From Verrucomicrobiales bacterium (GTDB lineage: Bacteria > Verrucomicrobiota > Verrucomicrobiia > Limisphaerales > Palsa-1400), in contig JAQGOW010000165.1 in the NCBI GenBank assembly GCA_028293405.1, forward strand, positions 1-5,987: 5,987 bases of DNA, read 5' to 3'. The translations under genes were made by a program, and so were the position numbers. The first letter of the stretch is position 1; every line of letters begins with the position of its first letter. This document shows positions 1 to 5,987 of the stretch, in pieces. Under the pieces are notes generated by a model. The model was not told the origin of the DNA. It saw only the letters and a program-made list of their open reading frames with translations, and searched no databases.

Positions 1-317
1 GTAATTATCAGGCGCGAAATAATCTTCGGGCGATGAAGGCAGGCGACAAGGTGTTCTATTATCATTCGGGCGAGGAGAAGGCGATTGTGGGTATCGCGAA
101 GGTCGACAAGGCCGCTTATCCAGACCCGACGGCCCAGGAAGGTGATTGGGTCGCGGTGGATCTTAAGGCGGATAAACCATTGGCGAAACCGGTCACGCTC
201 CAAGCCATCAAAGCCGACAACCTCTTGAAAAACATCACGTTGGCGCGCAATTCGCGGCTTTCAGTGTCTCCGCTTCAGGTGACTGAGTTTGCCCGCATCC
301 TCGAACTTTCCAAGTAG
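1..317 (+). CDS. EVE domain-containing protein, 3' part (5' end lies beyond the window)
   Basis: The frame is open from the left edge (first whole codon at position 3) to the TAG at 315-317. The ATG at 33 is probably internal: the codons before it read NYQARNNLRAM, the conserved core of EVE domains (bacterial homologues of eukaryotic THYN1), in which the Met follows RA. About 104 residues are visible of a family normally near 140-160, so roughly 40-50 N-terminal residues are missing. Family blocks seen in order are GDKVFYYHS, the IVGIAKV strand, AYPDPTA, the WVAVDL strand, and the C-terminal LKNITLARNSRLSVSPL segment followed by a short helix. EVE domains have a PUA-like fold and are thought to bind modified bases in nucleic acid; the substrate of the small bacterial members is not settled. 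The gene points the same way as the PDH operon but lies 143 nt upstream of it, and nothing seen ties it functionally to PDH. The family call is strong; the cellular role is unknown. Confidence 0.9.
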   Translation, partial: NYQARNNLRAMKAGDKVFYYHSGEEKAIVGIAKVDKAAYPDPTAQEGDWVAVDLKADKPLAKPVTLQAIKADNLLKNITLARNSRLSVSPLQVTEFARILELSK

Positions 318-379
318 CGGCGCTAGTGTGCGTTAGCACTAAATCCTTTCGAAAACTACATTCTGTTGTATTGTTCGGA

Positions 380-395
380 GACGGAGCGATCCGTC
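380..395 (+). promoter_or_regulatory. Perfect 6-bp hairpin with GCGA (GNRA-type) loop in the aceE leader
   Basis: GACGGA at 380-385 is the exact reverse complement of TCCGTC at 390-395, with GCGA between them, a member of the stable GNRA tetraloop class. There is no T-tract after it (AAAATTTG follows), so it is not an intrinsic terminator on the + strand. It could be a leader RNA hairpin, an operator for a dimeric regulator, or chance; a 6-bp perfect repeat is not rare enough to settle this. Confidence 0.3.
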
Positions 396-399
396 AAAA

Positions 400-443
400 T
401 TTGTGACTGCTCGCTTTACAAAAGTGGCGCGACTTGTCACAAA
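400..443 (+). promoter_or_regulatory. 8-bp inverted repeat just upstream of the aceE start, possible leader hairpin or operator pair
   Basis: TTTGTGAC at 400-407 is the exact reverse complement of GTCACAAA at 436-443, with 28 nt between. Inside it, CGC at 412-414 can pair with GCG at 427-429, and TAC at 417-419 with GTG at 424-426 (one T.G pair) around an AAAA loop, giving an imperfect long hairpin. The right arm ends 17 nt before the aceE ATG and covers the alternative TTG start at 434. The arms contain TGTGA and TCACA, as in CRP/FNR-type sites, but the 30-nt gap between those pentamers is far from the 6 nt such sites need. A role in operon control is possible but not shown. Confidence 0.3.
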
Positions 444-460
444 CAACGCTGCGTTGCGAA

Positions 461-3160
461 ATGGAAACAGTGAAACTCAAACAACCAAAAGGTAAATCAT
501 CGTCTGGATCTGGTGCTCCGGTGGAATCACGCACTGAGCGCCTGGTGCAGTCGCTCGAAAACGTGTTGGAATACACGCTCAAAAGTCAGGGCGCCGATCA
601 AGTTAACCAGTTTCTAGAAACTTTGGTTGATCGCTTGCAGGCCGATGGTTTGAAAGTGGCGCCGCCGGTCAACACGCCTTACATCAATACGATCCCGCCG
701 GAGAAGGAACCGCAGTATCCCGGCAATCGCGAAATTGAACGCAGAATTAAAAGTCTCGCGCGTTGGAACGCGATGGCCATGGTGGTCAATGCGAATCGGA
801 ACGACAGCGGCGTCGGTGGTCATATTTCCAGCTATGCCTCGATGGCGACGCTTTACGAAGTCGCTTACAACCATTTTTTCCGTGGCGGCGACAAGGGTCC
901 CGCTGACCTGATTTATTTCCAAGGGCATACGACTCCGGGTAACTACGCCCGCGCATTTCTCGAATATCGCCTCGACGAAGGGCATCTGCACAATTTCCGC
1001 CATGAACTGGCCGAAGGCGGCGGTTTGCCGTCGTATCCGCATCCATATTTGTTGCCCGATTTCTGGCAGTTCCCGACCGTTTCGATGGGTCTTGGACCGC
1101 TTTGTTCGATCTATCAGGCTCGCTTTATCCGCTATCTCAAAGCGCGCGGCTTGCTCAAATCCGAACAGGAGCCGCGTGTTTGGGCTTTCATCGGCGACGG
1201 TGAAACTGACGAACCCGAGACGCTCGGTTCGATCAGTTTGGCGGCGCGCGAGAATCTCGACAATTTGACGTGGGTTGTGAATTGCAACCTGCAACGGCTC
1301 GACGGCCCGGTTCGTGGTAATGGCAAAATTATCCAGGAACTTGAAGGCGTGTTCCGCGGCGCTGGTTGGAACGTTATCAAAGTAATTTGGGGCTCGAACT
1401 GGGATGAGCTGTTTGCGGCCGATACTTCTGGTCTGCTCTTGAAGCGACTGGATGAGGCGGTTGATGGTGATTTCCAAAAATACACCGTCGAACCCGGCAG
1501 TTATATTCGTCGCCATTTCTTCGGCAAATATCCTGAACTGCTGCGCATGGTGGATCATCTCAGCGACGAACAGCTCACAAAGCTCGTTCGCGGTGGTCAC
1601 GATCCGCGCAAGGTTTACGCTGCTTACAAAGCGGCCACGGAACACAAAGGTCAGCCGACGGTAATTTTGGCCAAGACGGTCAAAGGCTACGGTCTCGGTG
1701 AAGCGGGCGAAGGCCGCAATATTTCGCATCAGCAGAAGAAGATGAACGAAAAGGAACTGCGCGAGTTCCGCCGTCGTTTTGATGTCCCCATCGGCGAAGA
1801 TGACGTCGTCGATACACCGTTTTATCGGCCCGCGAAGGATTCGCCGGAGACGAAATATTTGCTCGAACGCCGCAATAAACTCGGCGGTTTTGTGCCGAAG
1901 CGCGTGGTCAAAGTCGAACCACTGCAAACGCCGCCGGCAAGTGCGTTCCCTGAAATGGCGAAGGGCAGTGGCGCACGCGAAGCATCTACCACGATGGCGT
2001 TTGTCGCGATGTTGAATCAGCTCGTGCGCGATCCGCACATCGGTCGTCGCATTGTTCCAATCATTCCCGATGAAGCGCGCACATTTGGTATCGACCCGAT
2101 GTTTGCGCAGATTGGTATTTATTCATCGAAGGGACAGCTTTACGAGCCAGTCGACAAGAAGGGCTTGAGCTTTTATCACGAGTGCAAAGACGGACAGATC
2201 CTCGAAGAAGGCATCACCGAAGCCGGTTCGATGGCTTCGTTTGTGTCCGCTGGAACGGCCTACGCCAATCACGGCGTGAACATGATTCCGTTCTTCATTT
2301 ACTACTCGATGTTCGGATTCCAGCGCGTCGGTGACGAAATTTGGTTGGCCGGCGACGCGCGCGCGAAAGGGTTTTTGCTCGGCGCGACTGCTGGACGCAC
2401 GACGTTGAACGGCGAAGGTCTGCAACATCAGGACGGTCATAGTTTGATGATGGCCAGCGCCGTGCCGAATCTTTACGCATACGATCCAGCGTTCGGTTAC
2501 GAAATCGCGACGATCATTTGCGATGGCATGAAGCGGATGTTCCAGGATGGCGAGGATATTTTCTACTACATGTGCTTGTATAATGAGAACTATCCCATGC
2601 CGCCGATGCCGGCCGGTTGTGAGGAAGGTATTCTCAAAGGTCTCTATAAATTTCAGGAAGGCCCGACGGGCAAGAAACATAAGGCGCACATTTTGGGCAG
2701 CGGACCGATTATTCGTTCTGCGTTGAAGGCGCAGCAGATTTTGGCTGAGCGTTATGACGTTTCTGCCGACGTCTGGAGCGCGACCAGCTATAAGAATCTT
2801 CGCAACGACGCGTTGCTGTGTGAGCGTTGGAACATGCTGCACCCGACGGAAACGCCCAGGAAACCTTACGTGCAACAAGTGCTCGAGAAGGAGAAGGGGA
2901 CGTTTATCGCGGTTTCGGATTCGATGAAGATCGTTCCCGACCAAATCGCGAAATGGGTTCCGGGCGGTCTCGCGACTCTCGGCACCGACGGTTTCGGACG
3001 CAGCGAAACGCGTCCTGCTTTGCGCCGGTTTTTTGAAATTGACGCGGAATGCACGGTCGTCGCGACCTTGGGTCAGATCGATCCGAAACTCGCCGCACAA
3101 GCCATCAAAGATTTGAACATTGATCCTGACAAGCGCTTCCCGCAGCTTGCTGCCCTTTAA
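461..3160 (+). CDS. aceE: Pyruvate dehydrogenase E1 component, homodimeric (AceE) type
   Basis: Cytoplasmic thiamine diphosphate (ThDP) enzyme that decarboxylates pyruvate and reductively acetylates the lipoyl arm of E2. The protein is 899 aa, near the 887 of E. coli AceE, and can be followed against that family along its whole length. The N-terminal signature YINTIPPEKEPQYPGN starts at residue 74. The ThDP/Mg motif runs from GDGETDEP (245-252) to NCN (274-276). Active-site residues appear as H121 (GGH), H156 (QGH), E417 and H423 (mobile loop GEGRNISH), E587 (EGITEAG, the Glu that activates the ThDP pyrimidine) and H656 (GEGLQHQDGHS). The C-terminal transketolase-type domain holds LGTDGFGRSETR. 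I chose ATG 461; TTG 434 would add nine residues and GTG 470 would remove three. None has a clear Shine-Dalgarno. Even from ATG 461 the N-terminus is about 16 residues longer than in E. coli, with a Ser/Gly/Lys-rich lead. First gene of the aceE-E2-lpd operon. Confidence 0.97.
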   Translation: METVKLKQPKGKSSSGSGAPVESRTERLVQSLENVLEYTLKSQGADQVNQFLETLVDRLQADGLKVAPPVNTPYINTIPPEKEPQYPGNREIERRIKSLARWNAMAMVVNANRNDSGVGGHISSYASMATLYEVAYNHFFRGGDKGPADLIYFQGHTTPGNYARAFLEYRLDEGHLHNFRHELAEGGGLPSYPHPYLLPDFWQFPTVSMGLGPLCSIYQARFIRYLKARGLLKSEQEPRVWAFIGDGETDEPETLGSISLAARENLDNLTWVVNCNLQRLDGPVRGNGKIIQELEGVFRGAGWNVIKVIWGSNWDELFAADTSGLLLKRLDEAVDGDFQKYTVEPGSYIRRHFFGKYPELLRMVDHLSDEQLTKLVRGGHDPRKVYAAYKAATEHKGQPTVILAKTVKGYGLGEAGEGRNISHQQKKMNEKELREFRRRFDVPIGEDDVVDTPFYRPAKDSPETKYLLERRNKLGGFVPKRVVKVEPLQTPPASAFPEMAKGSGAREASTTMAFVAMLNQLVRDPHIGRRIVPIIPDEARTFGIDPMFAQIGIYSSKGQLYEPVDKKGLSFYHECKDGQILEEGITEAGSMASFVSAGTAYANHGVNMIPFFIYYSMFGFQRVGDEIWLAGDARAKGFLLGATAGRTTLNGEGLQHQDGHSLMMASAVPNLYAYDPAFGYEIATIICDGMKRMFQDGEDIFYYMCLYNENYPMPPMPAGCEEGILKGLYKFQEGPTGKKHKAHILGSGPIIRSALKAQQILAERYDVSADVWSATSYKNLRNDALLCERWNMLHPTETPRKPYVQQVLEKEKGTFIAVSDSMKIVPDQIAKWVPGGLATLGTDGFGRSETRPALRRFFEIDAECTVVATLGQIDPKLAAQAIKDLNIDPDKRFPQLAAL

Positions 3161-3163
3161 AAT

Positions 3164-4468
3164 ATGGACGTCAAACTACCTAATCTCGGCGAAGGCGCCG
3201 ATTCCGGCACAGTCGTTAACATTTACGTCAAAGAAGGCGACCAGGTTTCAAAAGGCCAGAGCATCATTGAACTGGAAACCGGCAAAGCCGTCGCGCCCGT
3301 GCCGTCTTCCGCCACTGGAAAGGTGACGAAAGTCATGGTTGCCGTTGGTGACAAAATTTCTGTCGGCGCACCGTTGATTTCCGTCGCTGACGGCGCCGGA
3401 GCACCTGCACCCGCTGCGGCTAAGCCAGCCGCTCCAGCGAAGCCAGGTTCAGTTCGCGCCTCTGTCGCTGCTGCACCTGCGCCGGTGGCCGAGGAAGAAG
3501 AATTGGAAGTCGAAGCCGACGACGCTGATGCCGGTGGCCCGCCACCTGCCGCGTCACCGACGATTCGCCACATGGCGCGCGAACTCGGAATCGATTTGCG
3601 CAAAATTCGCGGTAGCGAAAACGGCGGACGCATCGTCATGTCCGACCTGCGTGCTTACGTTCAACGTTTGACGCGTTTAGCCGCTCAACCTCGCATTGCG
3701 GCCGCTGCTGCAGCTCCCGCCGCGCCTGCGAAGAAAATCGAATCGATCGACTTTTCAAAGTGGGGCCCGGTCGTCAAGAAGCCGATGACTCAGCTTCGCA
3801 AAGTCATCAGCCAACGCATGGCTGAAAGCTGGAACGCAGTCCCGCGCGTGACGCAGTTCGACGAAGCCGACCTGACCATTGTCACTGACCTTCGCAAAAA
3901 ATACGCGGATGCTTACGACAAAAAAGGCGCGAAACTTACGCTCACCAGTTTTGCCATCAAAGTCGTTGCCGACGCGTTGAAGAAACATCCGATGTTCAAC
4001 ACCAGCATCGACGAAGCCGCTGGCGATATCATTTTCAAGGAATACATCCATGTCGGCGTCGCCGTCGACACGGACCAGGGTTTGATTGTGCCGGTGATCC
4101 GCGATGCCGACACCAAAGACATGGTTCGCCTTTCCAAAGAGTTGAACGATCTCGCGACCAAAACGCGCGAGCGCAAGATCGGCATCGAAGAACTGCAAGG
4201 CGGTTCGTTTACGATTTCGAATCAAGGCGGAATCGGCGGTGGGCATTTCACGCCGATCGTCAACAAACCCGAAGTCGCGATTCTCGGCATCGGCCGTGGT
4301 TCGTTGAAGGCGGTTGTGCGTGAGGGCAAAATTGAGCCGCGCCTGATGTTGCCTTTGACTCTCGCCTACGATCATCGCGTCATCGACGGCGGCACGGCCG
4401 TTCGTTTCATGCTCGAAATCGTCCAAGGTTTCGAAAAGTTCAACGAAGCTGCAGTAAAGATTTCCTAA
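3164..4468 (+). CDS. aceF: Dihydrolipoyllysine-residue acetyltransferase, E2 of pyruvate dehydrogenase, single lipoyl domain
   Basis: Core of the PDH complex: it carries the acetyl group on a lipoyl arm and transfers it to CoA. In the 434 aa there is a lipoyl domain at about 1-76 with acceptor Lys41 in ETGKA, an Ala/Pro linker, a peripheral subunit-binding domain at about 131-166 (PTIRHMARELGI to GGRIVMSDLRAYV), a second Ala-rich linker at about 173-190, and the catalytic CAT-like domain at about 196-434. That domain shows SFTISNQGG (S352) and DHRVIDG with catalytic H404 and D408. E. coli AceF has three lipoyl domains and about 630 aa; one domain is common elsewhere. Two details stand out: Gly40 replaces the usual Asp of the DKA motif, and the first linker has an acidic run at 110-122. 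The ATG lies 3 nt after the aceE stop with no Shine-Dalgarno, suggesting translational coupling. The flanking E1 and E3 genes favour pyruvate over 2-oxoglutarate or branched-chain substrates. Confidence 0.95.
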   Translation: MDVKLPNLGEGADSGTVVNIYVKEGDQVSKGQSIIELETGKAVAPVPSSATGKVTKVMVAVGDKISVGAPLISVADGAGAPAPAAAKPAAPAKPGSVRASVAAAPAPVAEEEELEVEADDADAGGPPPAASPTIRHMARELGIDLRKIRGSENGGRIVMSDLRAYVQRLTRLAAQPRIAAAAAAPAAPAKKIESIDFSKWGPVVKKPMTQLRKVISQRMAESWNAVPRVTQFDEADLTIVTDLRKKYADAYDKKGAKLTLTSFAIKVVADALKKHPMFNTSIDEAAGDIIFKEYIHVGVAVDTDQGLIVPVIRDADTKDMVRLSKELNDLATKTRERKIGIEELQGGSFTISNQGGIGGGHFTPIVNKPEVAILGIGRGSLKAVVREGKIEPRLMLPLTLAYDHRVIDGGTAVRFMLEIVQGFEKFNEAAVKIS

Positions 4469-4471
4469 GAC

Positions 4472-5893
4472 ATGGATCCGATTAAAACTGACATTGTCGT
4501 CCTCGGCGCTGGCCCTGGCGGTTACGCGGCGGCTTTTTACGCTGCCGACATGGGCAAACGCGTCCTGCTCGTCGAACAAGACAAACGCCTTGGTGGGGTC
4601 TGTCTCAATCGCGGTTGCATTCCTTCCAAGGCGTTGCTGCATGCCACGCATTTGTTGGGCGACGCACGCGAATCGGCTCATCGCGGCATCGTGTTCAGCG
4701 AACCGCAGATCGATTTGGAAAAGCTTCGCACATGGAAAAATTCCGTTGTTGAAAAACTTTCCGGCGGCATCGGTTTCCTTGCGAAGAAGCGTGGTGTCCA
4801 AGTCCTTTACGGACGCGGTTACTTCGAAGATTCGCACACGTTGCGGGTTGAAACGGCCGAAGGTCAGCAGTTTATCAATTACGAAAAATGCATCGTCGCC
4901 GTGGGGTCGAAGGCCGCGTTGCCGAAGGTGTTTGACCTCGGTAATTCGCGGATCATGACTTCAACCGAAGCGTTGGAAGTGGAAGAAATCCCGGAAGACC
5001 TTTTGGTTGTGGGTGGCGGCTACATCGGGATGGAGCTCGGCACGGTTTACGCAAATTTAGGCAGTAAAGTGGTGGTGGTTGAAATGCTCGACACCATCCT
5101 GGCGGGTGCCGATCCGGACCTGGCCCGCCCCGTCCTGAAATACGCAGAGAAGAATTTTCGCGAACTTCGTTTCAAAACGAAGGTCGTTGAAATGTCGACG
5201 AAGGGCAAAAAAGTGCGCGTCGTCACTGAAGGCCCTGACAAAGTTAAAAAGGAAGAACTTTACGATCGCGTTCTTGTTTCGATCGGGCGCACGCCTAATT
5301 GTAACGATCTCGGTTTGGAAAACACGAAAGTCGAACAGGACGAACGAGGCTTCATCAAGGTCAACGAGAAGCAGGAAACTTCAGACCCGAACATCATGGC
5401 GATCGGCGACATTGCCGGCGGTGTGATGCTCGCGCACAAAGCTTCCAAGGAAGCTCGCGTTGCCATTGAGACGATTGTGGGCCAGGAAAGCACTTCGCGA
5501 GGCGTAGTTATTCCCGCCGTTGTTTTCACTCATCCAGAAGTCGCATGGTGCGGATTAACTGAGTCGGAAGCGAAAGCAAAAGGTATTGCCGTCGAAGTCG
5601 CGAAGTTCCCGTGGGGCGCTTCCGGTCGCGCATTGACGTTCGATAAACCCGAAGGTTTGACCAAGCTGATCATCGATCCGGAAACCGAACGCGTTTTGGG
5701 TGTTGGCATCGTTGGTCACGGAGCAGGGGAACTGATCGCCGAAGGCGTGCTCGCCGTCGAAATGGGAGCCACTGCGCGAGACCTCGCCGAGTCAGTGCAT
5801 CCGCATCCGACCTTGTCCGAGACGATGATGGAAGCCGCCGAAGTTTTCTACGGCCACCCGACTCACACAATCGCAAAAAAGCGCGAAGAGTAA
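4472..5893 (+). CDS. lpd: Dihydrolipoyl dehydrogenase (E3)
   Basis: FAD-dependent disulfide oxidoreductase that reoxidises dihydrolipoyl groups on E2 and reduces NAD+. At 473 aa it matches the 474 of E. coli Lpd and resembles it throughout, for example in FPWGASGRA near the C-terminal third. The FAD-binding Rossmann motif GAGPGG is at 12-17, with E35 ending the second strand. The redox-active disulfide is C44-C49 in GGVCLNRGCIPSK. The NAD-binding motif GGGYIG is at 181-186 with conserved E188, and the second FAD motif ends in GD at 312-313. The interface domain carries HPHPTLSE at 443-450, with catalytic base H445 and its partner E450. There is no fused lipoyl domain. The gene starts 3 nt after the E2 stop and lacks a Shine-Dalgarno. 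Because E3 is often shared, it may also serve 2-oxoglutarate dehydrogenase and glycine cleavage; that is inference. Its last codons (KKREE) overlap a candidate terminator for the convergent gene. Confidence 0.97.
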   Translation: MDPIKTDIVVLGAGPGGYAAAFYAADMGKRVLLVEQDKRLGGVCLNRGCIPSKALLHATHLLGDARESAHRGIVFSEPQIDLEKLRTWKNSVVEKLSGGIGFLAKKRGVQVLYGRGYFEDSHTLRVETAEGQQFINYEKCIVAVGSKAALPKVFDLGNSRIMTSTEALEVEEIPEDLLVVGGGYIGMELGTVYANLGSKVVVVEMLDTILAGADPDLARPVLKYAEKNFRELRFKTKVVEMSTKGKKVRVVTEGPDKVKKEELYDRVLVSIGRTPNCNDLGLENTKVEQDERGFIKVNEKQETSDPNIMAIGDIAGGVMLAHKASKEARVAIETIVGQESTSRGVVIPAVVFTHPEVAWCGLTESEAKAKGIAVEVAKFPWGASGRALTFDKPEGLTKLIIDPETERVLGVGIVGHGAGELIAEGVLAVEMGATARDLAESVHPHPTLSETMMEAAEVFYGHPTHTIAKKREE

Positions 5894-5906
5894 TTATTTC
5901 TTCCCG
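5875..5906 (-). terminator. Candidate Rho-independent terminator for the convergent minus-strand gene, embedded in the 3' end of lpd
   Basis: Read on the minus strand, CGGGAAGA (5906-5899) and TCTTCGCG (5889-5882) pair at 7 of 8 positions (one G.G mismatch) around a 9-nt loop. One C and then six T (5880-5875) follow at once, the layout of an intrinsic terminator. The loop spans the minus-strand stop codon and most of the lpd stop codon. On the + strand there is no T-tract after the hairpin, so it should not stop lpd transcription. The stem is imperfect and only moderately GC-rich, so strength is uncertain. Confidence 0.45.
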
Positions 5907-5987
5907 AGATACCGCACCGCGTTCTCCACGATTTTGCGTGGTACCGGTTGGGTGAAAATCGCGTAAGTTTCGTGTCCAGGACGAAAA
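5894..5987 (-). CDS. C-terminal end of a convergent gene, probably a ThuA-like domain protein (5' part beyond the window)
   Basis: The reverse complement is open from the right edge to a TAA whose complement occupies 5894-5896, giving 30 residues: FRPGHETYAIF, then TQPVPRKIVENAVRYLGKK. The RPGHET block followed about ten residues later by a helix of the form I-x-x-A-V-R resembles the C-terminus of ThuA-like (trehalose utilisation / glutamine amidotransferase-fold) proteins, which often end in RPGHET-x(n)-NAVRW. These proteins are linked to sugar metabolism, but most have no proven function. The identification rests on a short stretch and could be wrong; that a coding end is present is supported by the open frame and the residue pattern. 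Its stop codon directly abuts that of lpd with no gap. Confidence 0.6.
   Translation of the reverse strand, partial: FRPGHETYAIFTQPVPRKIVENAVRYLGKK

Larger units (their letters stand above)
318..460 (+). other. Intergenic leader between the EVE gene and aceE
   Basis: This 143-nt stretch has no supported gene. It should contain the promoter and 5' leader of the PDH operon unless transcription enters from upstream. I find no convincing -35/-10 pair. The best hexamers are TTTACA at 415-420 and TTGTCA at 434-439, and neither has a TATAAT-like partner at 16-18 nt. TATTGT at 369-374 has only a poor -35 (TTTCGA at 347-352). Two inverted repeats, at 380-395 and 400-443, are listed separately. There is no recognisable PdhR operator, riboswitch or T-box. 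Confidence 0.6.

Noticed and set aside
33..317. EVE gene as a complete 94-residue protein starting at ATG 33
   Set aside because: The codons upstream of 33 encode the conserved NYQARNNLRA block of the EVE domain in the same frame, so the start is beyond the window edge.
324..341. TAGTG/CACTA hairpin after the EVE gene as a terminator
   Set aside because: Only 5 Watson-Crick pairs, and no T-tract follows (AAATCCTTTC).
400..443. CRP/FNR-type binding site from TGTGA and TCACA
   Set aside because: The half-sites are 30 nt apart, not the 6 nt such a dimer site needs.
366..473. 35-codon Cys-containing open frame in the aceE leader (TTG start, TGA overlapping the aceE start), a possible leader peptide
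   Set aside because: It has no ATG or GTG, no Shine-Dalgarno and no run of regulatory codons. A frame of this length is expected by chance.
614..2038. 474-codon open frame on the minus strand inside aceE
   Set aside because: It lies wholly within a gene with full-length family similarity. Its product is rich in Arg, His and Phe with no recognisable domain, as expected when a G/C-ended codon pattern removes stops from the opposite strand.
2123..3100. 325-codon open frame on the minus strand inside aceE
   Set aside because: Same shadow pattern over the conserved C-terminal half of E1; no motif or independent start context.
3755..4837. 360-codon minus-strand open frame spanning the E2/E3 junction
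   Set aside because: It crosses two well-supported genes in antisense, and its translation shows no domain. The absence of stops is explained by codon bias on the coding strand.
1..5987. tRNA, rRNA, CRISPR arrays, insertion sequences, attachment sites or a novel defence or mobile system
   Set aside because: I saw no repeat arrays, transposase-like frames, long terminal repeats or tRNA-like folds. Nearly all of the window is explained by the PDH operon and its two flanking gene fragments.

Overview
The window is a compact bacterial housekeeping locus built around a complete pyruvate dehydrogenase (PDH) complex operon. Base composition looks to be in the mid-50s % G+C (sampled by eye, not computed). 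No gene is long enough or unusual enough to fix the taxon. The homodimeric E1 (AceE type), the lack of Shine-Dalgarno sequences before the genes, and a probable ThuA-like neighbour would fit Verrucomicrobiota or a related soil or aquatic lineage. Acidobacteriota and Proteobacteria cannot be excluded. This placement is inference.

Layout: (1) Positions 1-317 hold the 3' part of an EVE-domain (PUA-fold) gene on the + strand; the reading frame is open back through the left edge. (2) Positions 318-460 are a 143-nt non-coding leader with two inverted repeats and no convincing sigma70 promoter. (3) Positions 461-3160 encode aceE (pyruvate decarboxylase component E1). (4) Positions 3164-4468 encode the dihydrolipoyl acetyltransferase E2, with a single lipoyl domain. 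(5) Positions 4472-5893 encode lpd (dihydrolipoyl dehydrogenase E3). (6) Positions 5894-5987, minus strand, hold the last 30 codons of a convergent gene that resembles the C-terminus of ThuA-like proteins.

The three PDH genes are separated by exactly 3 nt each, so they almost certainly form one transcription and translation unit. E1 decarboxylates pyruvate on thiamine diphosphate and acetylates the swinging lipoyl arm of E2. E2 transfers the acetyl group to CoA. E3 reoxidises the dihydrolipoyl arm with FAD and NAD+. The net reaction is pyruvate + CoA + NAD+ to acetyl-CoA + CO2 + NADH. All key catalytic residues are visible in all three proteins, so the complex should be functional.

I do not see a previously undescribed system. 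The points most worth a second look are at the edges. The lpd stop codon and the stop codon of the convergent gene are directly adjacent (TAATTA), and a candidate intrinsic terminator for the convergent gene lies inside the last codons of lpd. The operon leader carries paired inverted repeats next to an ambiguous aceE start. The E2 lipoyl domain has Gly in place of the usual Asp before the lipoylated Lys.
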